Of a stretch of DNA of 64,000 nt, positions 11,253 through 18,880 are shown piece after piece. Each line of letters starts with the position of its first letter. The stretch's first letter is position 1. The notes below the pieces were generated by a model, which was not told where the DNA came from, did no database searches, and saw nothing but the letters and a program-made list of their open reading frames with translations. The position numbers and the translations under genes are program-made. This stretch comes from PALSA-607 sp963825425 (GTDB lineage Bacteria > Actinomycetota > Actinomycetes > Acidothermales > Acidothermaceae): positions 402,780 through 466,779 of the forward strand of contig CAWGTF010000013.1 of NCBI GenBank assembly GCA_963825425.1, given 5' to 3'.

Positions 11253-12431
11253 TTAGTACGAGGGCAGGCTCGGGTCGACCTGGTTGACCCAGCCGACGAC
11301 GCCGCTGCCCAGGTGCACGGCATCGGCGAATCCGGCGCCCTTGACGATCGCCAACGCCTCCGCCGAGCGCATACCCGACTTGCAGTACAAGACGATGCGC
11401 TTGTCCTGCGGCATCCGCTCGAGCGCCGACCCGTTCAGGAACTCGCCCTTCGGGATCAGCGTCGCGCCCGGGATCGAGACGATCTCGAACTCGGCCGGCT
11501 CGCGGACGTCGACCAGGAAGATGTTCTCCTCGCGGTCGATCCACTCCTTGAGCTCACGCGGCACGATCGTCGAACCCTGCGCCGCGAGCTGCGCCTCGTC
11601 GGACACCGCGCCGCAGAAGGTCTCGTAGTCGATCAGCTCGGTGATCGTGGGGTTCTTGCCACAGATCGGGCACTCGGGATCCTTGCGGATCTTCACCGTG
11701 CGGTACGACATCTCCAGGGCGTCGTAGATCATCAGCCGGCCGATGAGCGGCTCACCGATACCAGTCAGCAACTTGATCGCCTCGGTCGCCTGAATCGACC
11801 CGATCGACGCGCACAGCACGCCGAGCACGCCACCCTCGGCGCACGACGGCACCATGCCGGGCGGCGGTGGCTCTGGATACAGGCACCGGTAGCAGGGTCC
11901 GTTCTCAGCCCAGAACACCGACGCCTGCCCGTCGAAGCGGTAGATCGAGCCCCACACGTACGGCTTGCCGAGCAGCACGCACGCGTCGTTGACGAGGTAG
12001 CGCGTCGCAAAGTTGTCGGTGCCGTCGACGATCAGGTCGTACTGGCTGAAGATCTCGAACACGTTGTCGTTCTCGAGCCGCTCCTCGTGCAACACGACCT
12101 TGACCAGCGGGTTGATCTCACGGATCGAGTCGCGGGCCGACTGCGCCTTCGAGCGGCCGATATCGCTTTGCCCGTGGATGATCTGGCGCTGCAGGTTCGA
12201 CTCGTCGACCGTGTCGAACTCGATGATGCCGAGCGTTCCGACACCCGCCGCAGCGAGGTACATGAGCACCGGCGACCCCAGCCCCCCGGCGCCGATCGCC
12301 AGCACCCGCGCGTTCTTCAGCCGCTTCTGACCGGCCATCGCAACGTCGGGAATGATCAGGTGCCGCGAATAGCGCCGCACCTCTTCGACGGTCAGGCTGT
12401 CGGCCGGCTCGACCAGCGGGGGAAAGGACAC
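11253..12431 (-). CDS. moeZ: MoeZ, adenylyltransferase/sulfurtransferase (ThiF-rhodanese)
   Basis: A 392-residue E1-like enzyme that adenylates and then thiocarboxylates ubiquitin-like sulfur carrier proteins (MoaD, ThiS, CysO). The N-terminal ThiF domain has 'AIGAGGLGSPVLMYLAAAG' for ATP binding, 'DESNLQRQIIH', and two zinc CxxC pairs ('CYRC' and 'CPIC'). The C-terminal rhodanese domain carries the active-site loop 'YCKSGMRS' with the persulfide Cys. Both domains are intact and the length is typical. The ATG start at 12431 begins 'MSFPPLVEPADSLT', usual for actinobacterial MoeZ. The alpha/beta hydrolase ends 36 bp upstream and is probably in the same operon. Confidence 0.96.
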   Translation of the reverse strand: MSFPPLVEPADSLTVEEVRRYSRHLIIPDVAMAGQKRLKNARVLAIGAGGLGSPVLMYLAAAGVGTLGIIEFDTVDESNLQRQIIHGQSDIGRSKAQSARDSIREINPLVKVVLHEERLENDNVFEIFSQYDLIVDGTDNFATRYLVNDACVLLGKPYVWGSIYRFDGQASVFWAENGPCYRCLYPEPPPPGMVPSCAEGGVLGVLCASIGSIQATEAIKLLTGIGEPLIGRLMIYDALEMSYRTVKIRKDPECPICGKNPTITELIDYETFCGAVSDEAQLAAQGSTIVPRELKEWIDREENIFLVDVREPAEFEIVSIPGATLIPKGEFLNGSALERMPQDKRIVLYCKSGMRSAEALAIVKGAGFADAVHLGSGVVGWVNQVDPSLPSY

Positions 12432-12467
12432 TTCGGCTCCATCAGCGGGATCAGCGTTGCGGTGACT

Positions 12468-13439
12468 CTACGGGCGGGGCGTGGTTGGCCCGACCTCCAC
12501 AACGGTCCCACGGCGCTCGGGCATTCCCCGCGTCAGGTCCGGTCGCGAGAGGAACGCCCGCAGCGCGGCCGCGACGGCCGCGGGGTCCTCGAGGTGGGCG
12601 ACGTGACCGGCTTTCGGCAACAGCAGCAACTCGACGTCCCGGAAGGTGCGTTTCGCGCGTGCCGCAACCCGCCGCGACACGAGCCGGTCGCGTCCGCCAG
12701 AAACGACAAGAGTCGGGACGCCGACAGCTGCCGCCTGCTGCCAAAGCCGTCGCGGTCCGTGGTCAAGGTAGGACACGACTGTGGCGCGCAGGGCTTCGCG
12801 GTAGACCTTGGGGCTGTGCGCCAGGCTTGCCCGCTGCCGAAGCGTCGCGAGTTCGCGCGCGTGCCGCTCCGGGGTCACTGCTTTGGGGTTGCCGTAGCAG
12901 AGCGCGTAGATGCGTCGAGCCATCCATTCGGGGTCGGCCTTGATGATCGTGCGCACGATGGCGGGGCCTAGCAGCGGTACCAACGCGATCAGTAGTTGTG
13001 CGCTGCCGGCCTTCGGACGCAGGTCGGGCAGCGCGGGGGCGACCAGCGTGAGCGATGCCACCAGCTCGGGATGTTCCGCGGCCACCCGCACCGCGACAGC
13101 GCCGCCAAGGGAGTTGCCGACAAGGTGCACCGGCCGATTCGCGGTTCGCGCTACTTCGGCAACCGCTGTGGCGAGGCCGTCGAGCGAGAGGTCTTTCCCT
13201 GGCGGCGGCGAGTGCGCAAACCCGGGCAGGTCGAGCGCCGAGCAGTCGAACGAATCCTTGAGCTGGAGTGCGACGTCGACCCAGTCGAGCGACTCACCGC
13301 CGAGCCCATGCACAAAGAGGATCGGCGGGCGCGGCGGCGCGTCGAGGTCGATCGCGGCCGGGCGTTCGAACGTGCGGACAAAGATCTCACCGCGGGACGT
13401 CGAGAGCAGCCGCCCTGGCCAATCGTCGGCGATCTCCAC
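12468..13439 (-). CDS. Alpha/beta hydrolase
   Basis: A 323-residue alpha/beta-hydrolase. The oxyanion region is 'LFVHGLGGESLDW', the nucleophile elbow 'GNSLGG' carries the Ser, 'GGRDRLV' carries the acid and 'AGHVAHLEDP' the His of the triad. A cap domain lies between about residues 160 and 230. No signal peptide is seen. It sits upstream of moeZ on the same strand. Mycobacteria have a lipase-like gene in the neighbourhood (lipV, from memory), but family identity alone does not give a substrate. Confidence 0.85.
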   Translation of the reverse strand: MEIADDWPGRLLSTSRGEIFVRTFERPAAIDLDAPPRPPILFVHGLGGESLDWVDVALQLKDSFDCSALDLPGFAHSPPPGKDLSLDGLATAVAEVARTANRPVHLVGNSLGGAVAVRVAAEHPELVASLTLVAPALPDLRPKAGSAQLLIALVPLLGPAIVRTIIKADPEWMARRIYALCYGNPKAVTPERHARELATLRQRASLAHSPKVYREALRATVVSYLDHGPRRLWQQAAAVGVPTLVVSGGRDRLVSRRVAARAKRTFRDVELLLLPKAGHVAHLEDPAAVAAALRAFLSRPDLTRGMPERRGTVVEVGPTTPRP

Positions 13440-13476
13440 CAGCCCGGTCTACCACGCGTGGGCCGAGAGTTCTGCG

Positions 13477-13537
13477 CCGAGTGAAGGAATTCGGCTCGTT
13501 TTCGCGAGCCTCGATACGGCGAAGTTCCTTCACTCGG
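13477..13537. repeat. Nested palindrome, terminator-like
   Basis: Outer arms CCGAGTGAAGGAA (13477-13489) and TTCCTTCACTCGG (13525-13537) are perfect 13-bp inverted repeats. Inside is a second hairpin, GGCTCG (13493-13498) and CGAGCC (13505-13510). The right outer arm overlaps the stop codon of the mycothiol-linked dehydrogenase at 13530. It could terminate that transcript, or be a small mobile palindromic element inserted at the gene end. Confidence 0.6.
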
Positions 13538-14618
13538 CGAGCAAGACCACCGAGCGCAGGACCTCGCCACGATGCATCTTCTCGAACGCGGCCTCGATGT
13601 CACCGATGCCGATCAACTCCGAAACGAACGCGTCGAGGTCGAGGCGACCTTGTTGGTACAGGTCGACGAGCACCGGGAAGTCGCGCGACGGCAGGCAGTC
13701 GCCGTACCACGATGACTTCAGCGACCCGCCACGACCGAAGACGTCGAGCAGCGGTAGGTCGAGGCGCATGTCCGGCCGCGGAACCCCGACCAGCACGACG
13801 GTGCCGGCGAGATCGCGGGCGTAGAACGCCTGGGTGTAGGTCTCGGGGCGGCCGACCGCTTCGATGGCCACGTCAACACCGACGCCGTCCGTGAGCGCGC
13901 GAATCGCCTCGACCGGATCGGACTCGCTCGAGTTGATGACGTGCGTCGCGCCAAGCCGCAGTGCCGCGTCAAGCTTCCGTGCATCGACGTCCACGCCAAT
14001 GATCGTGCGGGCACCCGCCAACCTGGCACCCGCGATAGCCGCGTTGCCGACCCCGCCGCAGCCAAAGACGGCGACCGTGTCGCCGCGACTCACGCCGCCC
14101 GTGTTGACCGCCGCGCCAATGCCCGCCATCACCCCACAGCCGAGCAATCCGACTGCGGCCGCCCTCGCCGTCCGATCGACTTTTGTGCACTGACCTGCGT
14201 GCACCAATGTCTTCTCGACGAACGCGCCGATACCGAGCGCGGGTGACAGCGGCGTGCCATCGGCCAGCGTCATCTTCTGCGTCGCGTTGTGGGTGTTGAA
14301 GCAATACCAGGGCCGGCCGCGCAAGCAGGCACGGCAAGCACCGCAAACCGCGCGCCAGTTCAGGATCACGAAATCGCCGACAGCCAGATCGCGGACGTCG
14401 TCACCGACCGCCTCGACGACACCGGCCGCCTCGTGCCCGAGCAGGAAGGGGAAGTCGTCGTTGATGCCGCCCTCGCGATAGTGCAGGTCGGTGTGGCAGA
14501 CGCCGCACGTCTGCACCTTGACGAGTGCCTCGCCGGGGCCGGGATCCGGGACCAGGATCGTGGTGAGTTCGACCGGAGCGCCCTTGGTGCGCGCGATCAC
14601 GCCTTGAACCTCATGCAT
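13530..14618 (-). CDS. mscR: S-(hydroxymethyl)mycothiol dehydrogenase (MscR)
   Basis: A 362-residue class III zinc alcohol dehydrogenase that oxidises the formaldehyde-mycothiol adduct and can reduce S-nitrosomycothiol. Catalytic zinc ligands are in 'CGVCHTDLHYREGG' and 'GHEAAGVVE'; structural zinc cysteines in 'CGACRACLRGRPWYC'. The Rossmann NAD site is 'VFGCGGVGNAAI'. The segment 'FNTHNATQKMTLADG' is typical of the mycothiol enzyme rather than the glutathione one. The ATG start at 14618 gives 'MHEVQGVIAR'. The metallo-beta-lactamase partner that often follows is not present; an alpha/beta hydrolase lies downstream instead. Confidence 0.92.
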   Translation of the reverse strand: MHEVQGVIARTKGAPVELTTILVPDPGPGEALVKVQTCGVCHTDLHYREGGINDDFPFLLGHEAAGVVEAVGDDVRDLAVGDFVILNWRAVCGACRACLRGRPWYCFNTHNATQKMTLADGTPLSPALGIGAFVEKTLVHAGQCTKVDRTARAAAVGLLGCGVMAGIGAAVNTGGVSRGDTVAVFGCGGVGNAAIAGARLAGARTIIGVDVDARKLDAALRLGATHVINSSESDPVEAIRALTDGVGVDVAIEAVGRPETYTQAFYARDLAGTVVLVGVPRPDMRLDLPLLDVFGRGGSLKSSWYGDCLPSRDFPVLVDLYQQGRLDLDAFVSELIGIGDIEAAFEKMHRGEVLRSVVLLAE

Positions 14619-14655
14619 GACGGTGATCCTAGGCAGTGAGGACGTCGAGCCGACG

Positions 14656-14826
14656 CTACGAGCTGTCCTTGCCGCGCAGGCGGCGCGTCAACTTGCTCAG
14701 GAGATGGCGGCGGGGCTTGCGCGGGTGCGGATGCGGGTGCGCTGCTGGTTGCGGCCCGACCCGAGCGCCCTGCAAGAAGCGCGACGGCTCCGGTGCCTGC
14801 CCCCCCATCGACCCACTCATGTCCAT
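14656..14826 (-). CDS. Possible small basic protein (56 aa)
   Basis: A short ATG-initiated frame encoding 56 residues. It begins 'MDMSGSMGGQAPEPSRFLQG', has a His/Pro-rich middle ('HPHPHPRKPRR') and a basic end. It is upstream of mscR on the same strand and fills part of the otherwise empty 14.62-14.93 kb interval. No recognised domain and only a weak ribosome-binding site. In GC-rich DNA a frame of this length can arise by chance, so it is a candidate only. Confidence 0.3.
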   Translation of the reverse strand: MDMSGSMGGQAPEPSRFLQGARVGPQPAAHPHPHPRKPRRHLLSKLTRRLRGKDSS

Positions 14827-14859
14827 GGCCAGCAAGGTACGCCGCTTGCCCTCGGAGTG

Positions 14860-14899
14860 CTGGTGCGCAACGGCCGTTCTTGCGGCCGTAGGGCACCAG
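14860..14899 (+). repeat. 40-bp hairpin repeat, copy 1
   Basis: Outer stem CTGGTGC / GCACCAG (7 bp, perfect), inner stem ACGGCCG / CGGCCGT (7 bp, perfect) and loop TTCTTG, with 3-base internal bulges. Near-identical copies occur at 42015-42054 and, inverted, at 59286-59325. It lies just past the stop of the minus-strand gene at 14930. Confidence 0.75.
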
Positions 14900-14929
14900 T
14901 GGTCGGACGGCGACTGCTCGCGCGGTGCG

Positions 14930-15626
14930 CTAGCTGACCATGTGTTCGACGCGCCGGTTCAGCGCGTCGAGAGTGGCCCGGATCGCGGCCTGCCGGACGT
15001 CTTCGCGGACGCCGGCGACACCCGTCAGCTTCTCGCTGCCGGTCGTGCTCAGCATGGTGAGTGCGACCAGGACTGCGCGGTCGCGGCCGGTCGGCGTCAG
15101 CTCGACGAGGTCGAGCTCGAATCGGGCTCTCCCGCCGAGTAACTCCTCGACGGCTCGCAGCGTGGCAGTCGCGACGGCACGCTGGACACCGCTTTGGGTC
15201 GCGGTTCCCTCGGCCCGACCGACCGCCGATGTCTCTGCGGCTGACCGTGCAGCAGCCCCTGAGATCGACAGCGTCACCTCGGCGGCAACCTGCAGTCCTG
15301 AGGAAATGATGTGCATGCGCCTGATCGCGGGCCGGAACTTGTCGGTGTCGTGCGGCTCGTCGTCCTCGATGGTCGGGTCCTCGGCGTCCGCCTGCATGTC
15401 CTCGACGAGCTGGACCCGATCGGCGTCAACGCCAAGCCCGAACCGCTCGCGCAAGCAGCCGTCCTACGGCGCTGGCAACCTCGACTTCATCGACGCCGGG
15501 AGCCAACCCGAGCCGGAGCAGGCCAAGTCCGTCGCCTTCACCATCGGGCTCAACGTCGGCGTCGGCGACCCCTGGAACCTCGCGCAACGCCGCGACAATG
15601 TCGAGGTGGTCGCTGACGGTCACGGT
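14930..15626 (-). CDS. Conserved hypothetical protein, one frame break
   Basis: Two overlapping frames join into one protein of about 230 residues. The first frame begins 'VTVSDHLDIVAALREVPGV' and reaches 'GRLL' near 15455; the second continues 'RERFGLGVDADRVQLVED' to 'LDALNRRVEHMVS'. The join needs one base. The GTG at 15626 is preferred because GGAG lies 7 bases upstream. The C-terminal half ('QSGVQRAVATATLRAVEEL', 'DRAVLVALTMLS', 'GVREDVRQAAIRATLDAL') looks like a folded alpha/beta domain of a type often seen in actinobacterial hypothetical proteins. I do not recognise its function. It lies downstream of ku on the same strand. Confidence 0.6.
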
Positions 15627-15730
15627 GGGCTCCAAATCCAAATACCCGTCGGACGACGCTGGTACGCCGTCCTCTTACGCCTGAAGTCGGCGCGAGGACG
15701 GCGGTGCTTGAGCGCCGAATGCGCCGCCGT

Positions 15731-16740
15731 TTACGCCGAACGGCGGGCCCGCGCGGGCTTCCGCTCTGCAGCGGCTCTCGCGGCGGCGGCGGCCGGCGCC
15801 TTGGCAGCCTGCTTCGTAGCGGTCGACTTGGCCGCAACCTTCGTGCCGGCCCGGGCGGCCACTGCCTTCTTGGCGGGCGCGGCCTTGGGGGTGAGCTTCT
15901 TGACCGGCGCCTTCTTGGCGGCCGCCGGAGCCTTCCCCGCCGAGCCGTGGCCCTGCTCCCTCGAGGCCTTCACGGCCGCGATGCTGGCCTGCAATGCAGC
16001 GACCAGGTCGACGACCGTGCCAGCCGTCTCCGACTCAGCCGGTCAGGCGCCGGCACCAGATCGCGGCCCTCGATCTTTGCCTCGACGACCGACTCGAGCG
16101 CCGCTCGGTACTGATCGGTGTAGTCAGCTGGGTCGAAGTCACCCGACAACGACTCGACGAGCGAGTTCGCCATCGCGATCTCCGCAGGCCGCACATCGAC
16201 ATCCTCATCGAGGAACCCGAACTCCGGGTTGCGGATCTCGTCTGGCCACAGCATGGTCTCGAGCGTGATGACGCCGGCCCGTACCCGCAGCGTCGCGAGT
16301 GCCTCCCGACGGCGTAGCGCGACCTTGACCACCGCAACGCGGCCGGACTTCTCCAAGGTGTCGCGCAGCAGGACGTAGGCCTTCGCAGCGCGGGCGTCGG
16401 GCTCGAGGTAGTAACTCTTGTTGAAGTAGATGGGGTCGACCTGCTCGAGCGGCACGAACTGCAAGACGTCGATCTCGCGACTGCTGGTCAGGGGCAGTTC
16501 GGCCAAATCGTCGTCGGTCAGCACGACCATGTCGCCGTCCGGCAGTTCGTAGCCTTTGGCGATGTCGTTGTACGGGACCTCTTCGCCGTCAATGGAACAG
16601 ATCCGCTTGTACTTGATTCGACCGCCGTCCTCGCGATGCACTTGGTGAAAGGCGATGTCCTTCTCTTCCGTCGCCGAGTACACCTTGACGGCAATGCTGA
16701 CCAGGCCGAAAGAAATGGACCCTTTCCAGATGCTGCGCAT
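15731..16740 (-). CDS. ku: Ku, non-homologous end-joining DNA-end-binding protein, one frame break
   Basis: Bacterial Ku homodimer subunit that threads onto double-strand ends and recruits LigD. The N-terminus 'MRSIWKGSISFGLVSIAVKVYSATEE' and the segments 'HREDGGRIKYKRIC', 'LEQVDPIYFNKSYYLEPD' and 'MLWPDEIRNPEF' are diagnostic. Near 16035 the frame shifts by one base after 'GRDLVPAP'; the next frame gives 'AESETAGTVVDLVAALQASI' and then an Ala/Lys-rich tail ('APVKKLTPKAAPAKK'), the usual basic C-terminal extension. The ATG start at 16740 has AAGGAAGG about 4 bases upstream. It is divergent from the ligD-type polymerase, with 31 bp between the starts. Confidence 0.92.
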
Positions 16741-16771
16741 GAGCCTTCCTTCGTCCGTGAAGCACTAGACC

Positions 16772-17749
16772 GTGCCATCAAGCAAAGATGCAAACGAAAA
16801 GTCGGACAAGACGACCGTTCAGGTGGGCGACCGCCGGCTGGCCATCACCAACCTCACCAAGATCTTGTACCCGCAAACAGGATTCACCAAGGGCGAGGTT
16901 CTCGACTACTACGCCCGCGTTGCGCCGGTGCTGCTCCCGCATCTCGCCGGGCGGCCGCTGACCCGCAAACGCTACCCCAACGGCGTAGACGGCCCTTCGT
17001 TCTTCGAGAAGAACGCGCCGCGCGGGACGCCGGAATGGGTGCGCACGGTCACCCTGCCGGTGCCCGGGAGCACCATGAACCGCGAGACGATCGATTTCGT
17101 CATCGTCGACGACCTGCCGACGCTGGTCTGGACGGCAAATCTCGCCTCCCTCGAACTGCACGTGCCGCAATGGAAAGTCGGGCCACGCGGCGGCGTCCAG
17201 GATGCCGATTTGCTGGTGCTCGATCTCGATCCCGGGCCGCCCGCGACGATCGTCGAATGTTGCGAAGTTGCCTTGCTGCTTAGGGAAATTCTGGAGTCCG
17301 ACGGGCTGAAGGGTTACCCGAAGACGAGCGGTTCGAAGGGCATGCAGCTGTACGCGCCGCTTCGCCCGACGTCGTCGGACGACACTCGCATGTATGCGCG
17401 GTCACTGGCTCGGCGGCTCGAGAGGCAACGGCCCGATCTGGTCGTGTCCGACATGACCAAGGCGCTGCGGCACGGCAAGGTGCTGGTCGACTGGAGCCAG
17501 AACGCGGCCGCCAAGACGACCGTCGCGCCGTACTCGCTGCGGGCCCGTCCAGAACCGACGGTGTCGACCCCCGTCACTTGGGACGAGGTGACCGCCTGCC
17601 GGTCGCCGGAGGAGCTGGTCTTCCTACCCGCCGCAGTGCTGGAACGAATCGAGGCGGACGGCGATCTGCTCGCCGACCTGGTCACGCTGACCACCAAACA
17701 ACGACCCAAGCTGCCCGCCGGCGCCGCGGCCGCCGCAGACGGCACGTAG
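16772..17749 (+). CDS. LigD-type primase-polymerase (stand-alone PolDom)
   Basis: A 325-residue archaeo-eukaryotic primase-like polymerase that fills ends during NHEJ. Visible motifs: 'YYARVAPVLLPHLAGRPL' near residue 50, 'FFEKNAPRGTPEW', the metal-binding 'LDLDPGPPA' (DxD), the nucleotide site 'SGSKGMQLYAPL', and 'GKVLVDWSQNAAAKTT'. No ligase or phosphoesterase domain is present, so this is the split polymerase module rather than full LigD. The start is GTG at 16772. It shares a 31-bp divergent promoter region with ku, consistent with co-regulation. Confidence 0.92.
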   Translation: MPSSKDANEKSDKTTVQVGDRRLAITNLTKILYPQTGFTKGEVLDYYARVAPVLLPHLAGRPLTRKRYPNGVDGPSFFEKNAPRGTPEWVRTVTLPVPGSTMNRETIDFVIVDDLPTLVWTANLASLELHVPQWKVGPRGGVQDADLLVLDLDPGPPATIVECCEVALLLREILESDGLKGYPKTSGSKGMQLYAPLRPTSSDDTRMYARSLARRLERQRPDLVVSDMTKALRHGKVLVDWSQNAAAKTTVAPYSLRARPEPTVSTPVTWDEVTACRSPEELVFLPAAVLERIEADGDLLADLVTLTTKQRPKLPAGAAAAADGT

Positions 17750-17817
17750 TACCGGTAAGTTCTCAGTGTCGGGTTGGCACGAGCAAGCAGGCCCACCACA
17801 CAAGGCGGAGGATGACC

Positions 17818-18045
17818 GTGGAGGTCAAGATCGGTGTCCAGTACGCCGCGCGCGAGATCGTCGTGGAGAGCTCGCAGACCCCCGAGGCCGTCGAGGAACT
17901 GATCATTGCAGCGGTCAAGGCCGGCGGCTTGCTGACCCTCGCCGACGAGCGCGGCCGTCGGGTCTTGATCCCGGTCGAGAAGCTCGCCTACGTCGAGATC
18001 GGCGAAGCGAACGAGCGCAGGGTCGGCTTCGGCAGCGCGATGTAG
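17818..18045 (+). CDS. DUF3107 family protein
   Basis: A 75-residue protein matching the conserved actinobacterial DUF3107 family. It begins 'VEVKIGVQYAARE' and ends 'YVEIGEANERRVGFGSAM', with the family core 'LTLADERGRRVLIPVEKLAY'. The GTG at 17818 is chosen over the ATG at 17812 because GGAGG sits 6 bases before it and family members begin MEVKIG. Function is unknown. Its place beside a ferritin-like protein and a DEAD-box helicase matches the mycobacterial order (from memory). Confidence 0.92.
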   Translation: MEVKIGVQYAAREIVVESSQTPEAVEELIIAAVKAGGLLTLADERGRRVLIPVEKLAYVEIGEANERRVGFGSAM

Positions 18046-18066
18046 AGGCGCGGTGAGTGCGTCCGC

Positions 18067-18765
18067 CTAGGCGGAGAGACCGAGCGCTGCCATCCGGCGC
18101 ATGTGGGCGTCGGTGATCCGGGTGAATGTGCGCATCAGTTCACTGATGTCGGCACCCGCGCCGGCCACTCCCCCGACCAGCAGGGTGACCAGCGCCTCGC
18201 GTTCTGCACACACCGCCTGGGCTTGCGCAAGGGCTTCGCCGACGATCCGGCGCCCCCACAAGGCGAGGCGCCCGGCGATCGTCGGGTCGGCCACGATGGC
18301 CTGCCGCACCCGCTCGACCGCGAACTCAGCGTGGCCGGTGTCGGCCAGCACTTCGAGCACGAGCGCCCGGGCGGTGGGATCGAGGAGCTTCGCAATCTCC
18401 CGGTAGAAGTCCGCCGCAATGCCATCACCGACGTACGCCTTCACCAGGCTCTCGGCCCAATCGCTTGGCGCGGTCTGCGCATGAAACGCCTCAAGCGGGA
18501 CGACGAATGGTGCCATCGCCTTCTCGGCGCCCACGCCCATTCCCTCGAGGTGCCGCTCGAGTAGCTGGTAGTGCCCGAACTCTGCGGTCGCGAGGCGGGC
18601 AAGGGCGGCCTTGTCTTCGAGGGTCGGCGCCATCCGCGCGTCGTAGGCCAGGCGTTCAAAGGCGACGAGTTCGGCATAGGCCAGCACACCGAGCAAGTCG
18701 GTGACGGCGTCGCGATAAGTCGGATCGGCCAGCAGGTCGATCTCTGGAACTTCCTCGTCGTCCAC
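18067..18765 (-). CDS. Ferritin-like domain protein
   Basis: A protein of about 232 residues with a four-helix-bundle ferritin-like fold. Helices carry 'LGVLAYAELVAFERLAYDAR', 'LATAEFGHYQLLERHLEGMG' and 'LADTGHAEFAVERVRQAI', with carboxylate/His pairs suited to a di-iron site, related to MiaE-type proteins. The GTG at 18765 ('VDDEEVPEIDLLADP') is chosen because the 84 codons upstream are low-complexity and run through the divergent promoter region of the helicase. Substrate unknown. It is convergent with DUF3107. Confidence 0.8.
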   Translation of the reverse strand: MDDEEVPEIDLLADPTYRDAVTDLLGVLAYAELVAFERLAYDARMAPTLEDKAALARLATAEFGHYQLLERHLEGMGVGAEKAMAPFVVPLEAFHAQTAPSDWAESLVKAYVGDGIAADFYREIAKLLDPTARALVLEVLADTGHAEFAVERVRQAIVADPTIAGRLALWGRRIVGEALAQAQAVCAEREALVTLLVGGVAGAGADISELMRTFTRITDAHMRRMAALGLSA

Positions 18766-18880
18766 TCTCCGAAGAGTAGTGCCGTAGCGAGCGTGCCGAA
18801 AGCTTGGCAGGCGGCCGCACGGTAGACTCGCGCTGCCAAGGGCGACCGCCCGGACCCGCGAGCCGCGCTGCATTGTTCCC

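Noticed and set aside
11193..12971. A 592-residue plus-strand open frame opposite moeZ and the alpha/beta hydrolase
   Set aside because: Arg/Asp-rich shadow of two well-conserved genes on the other strand; no motifs.
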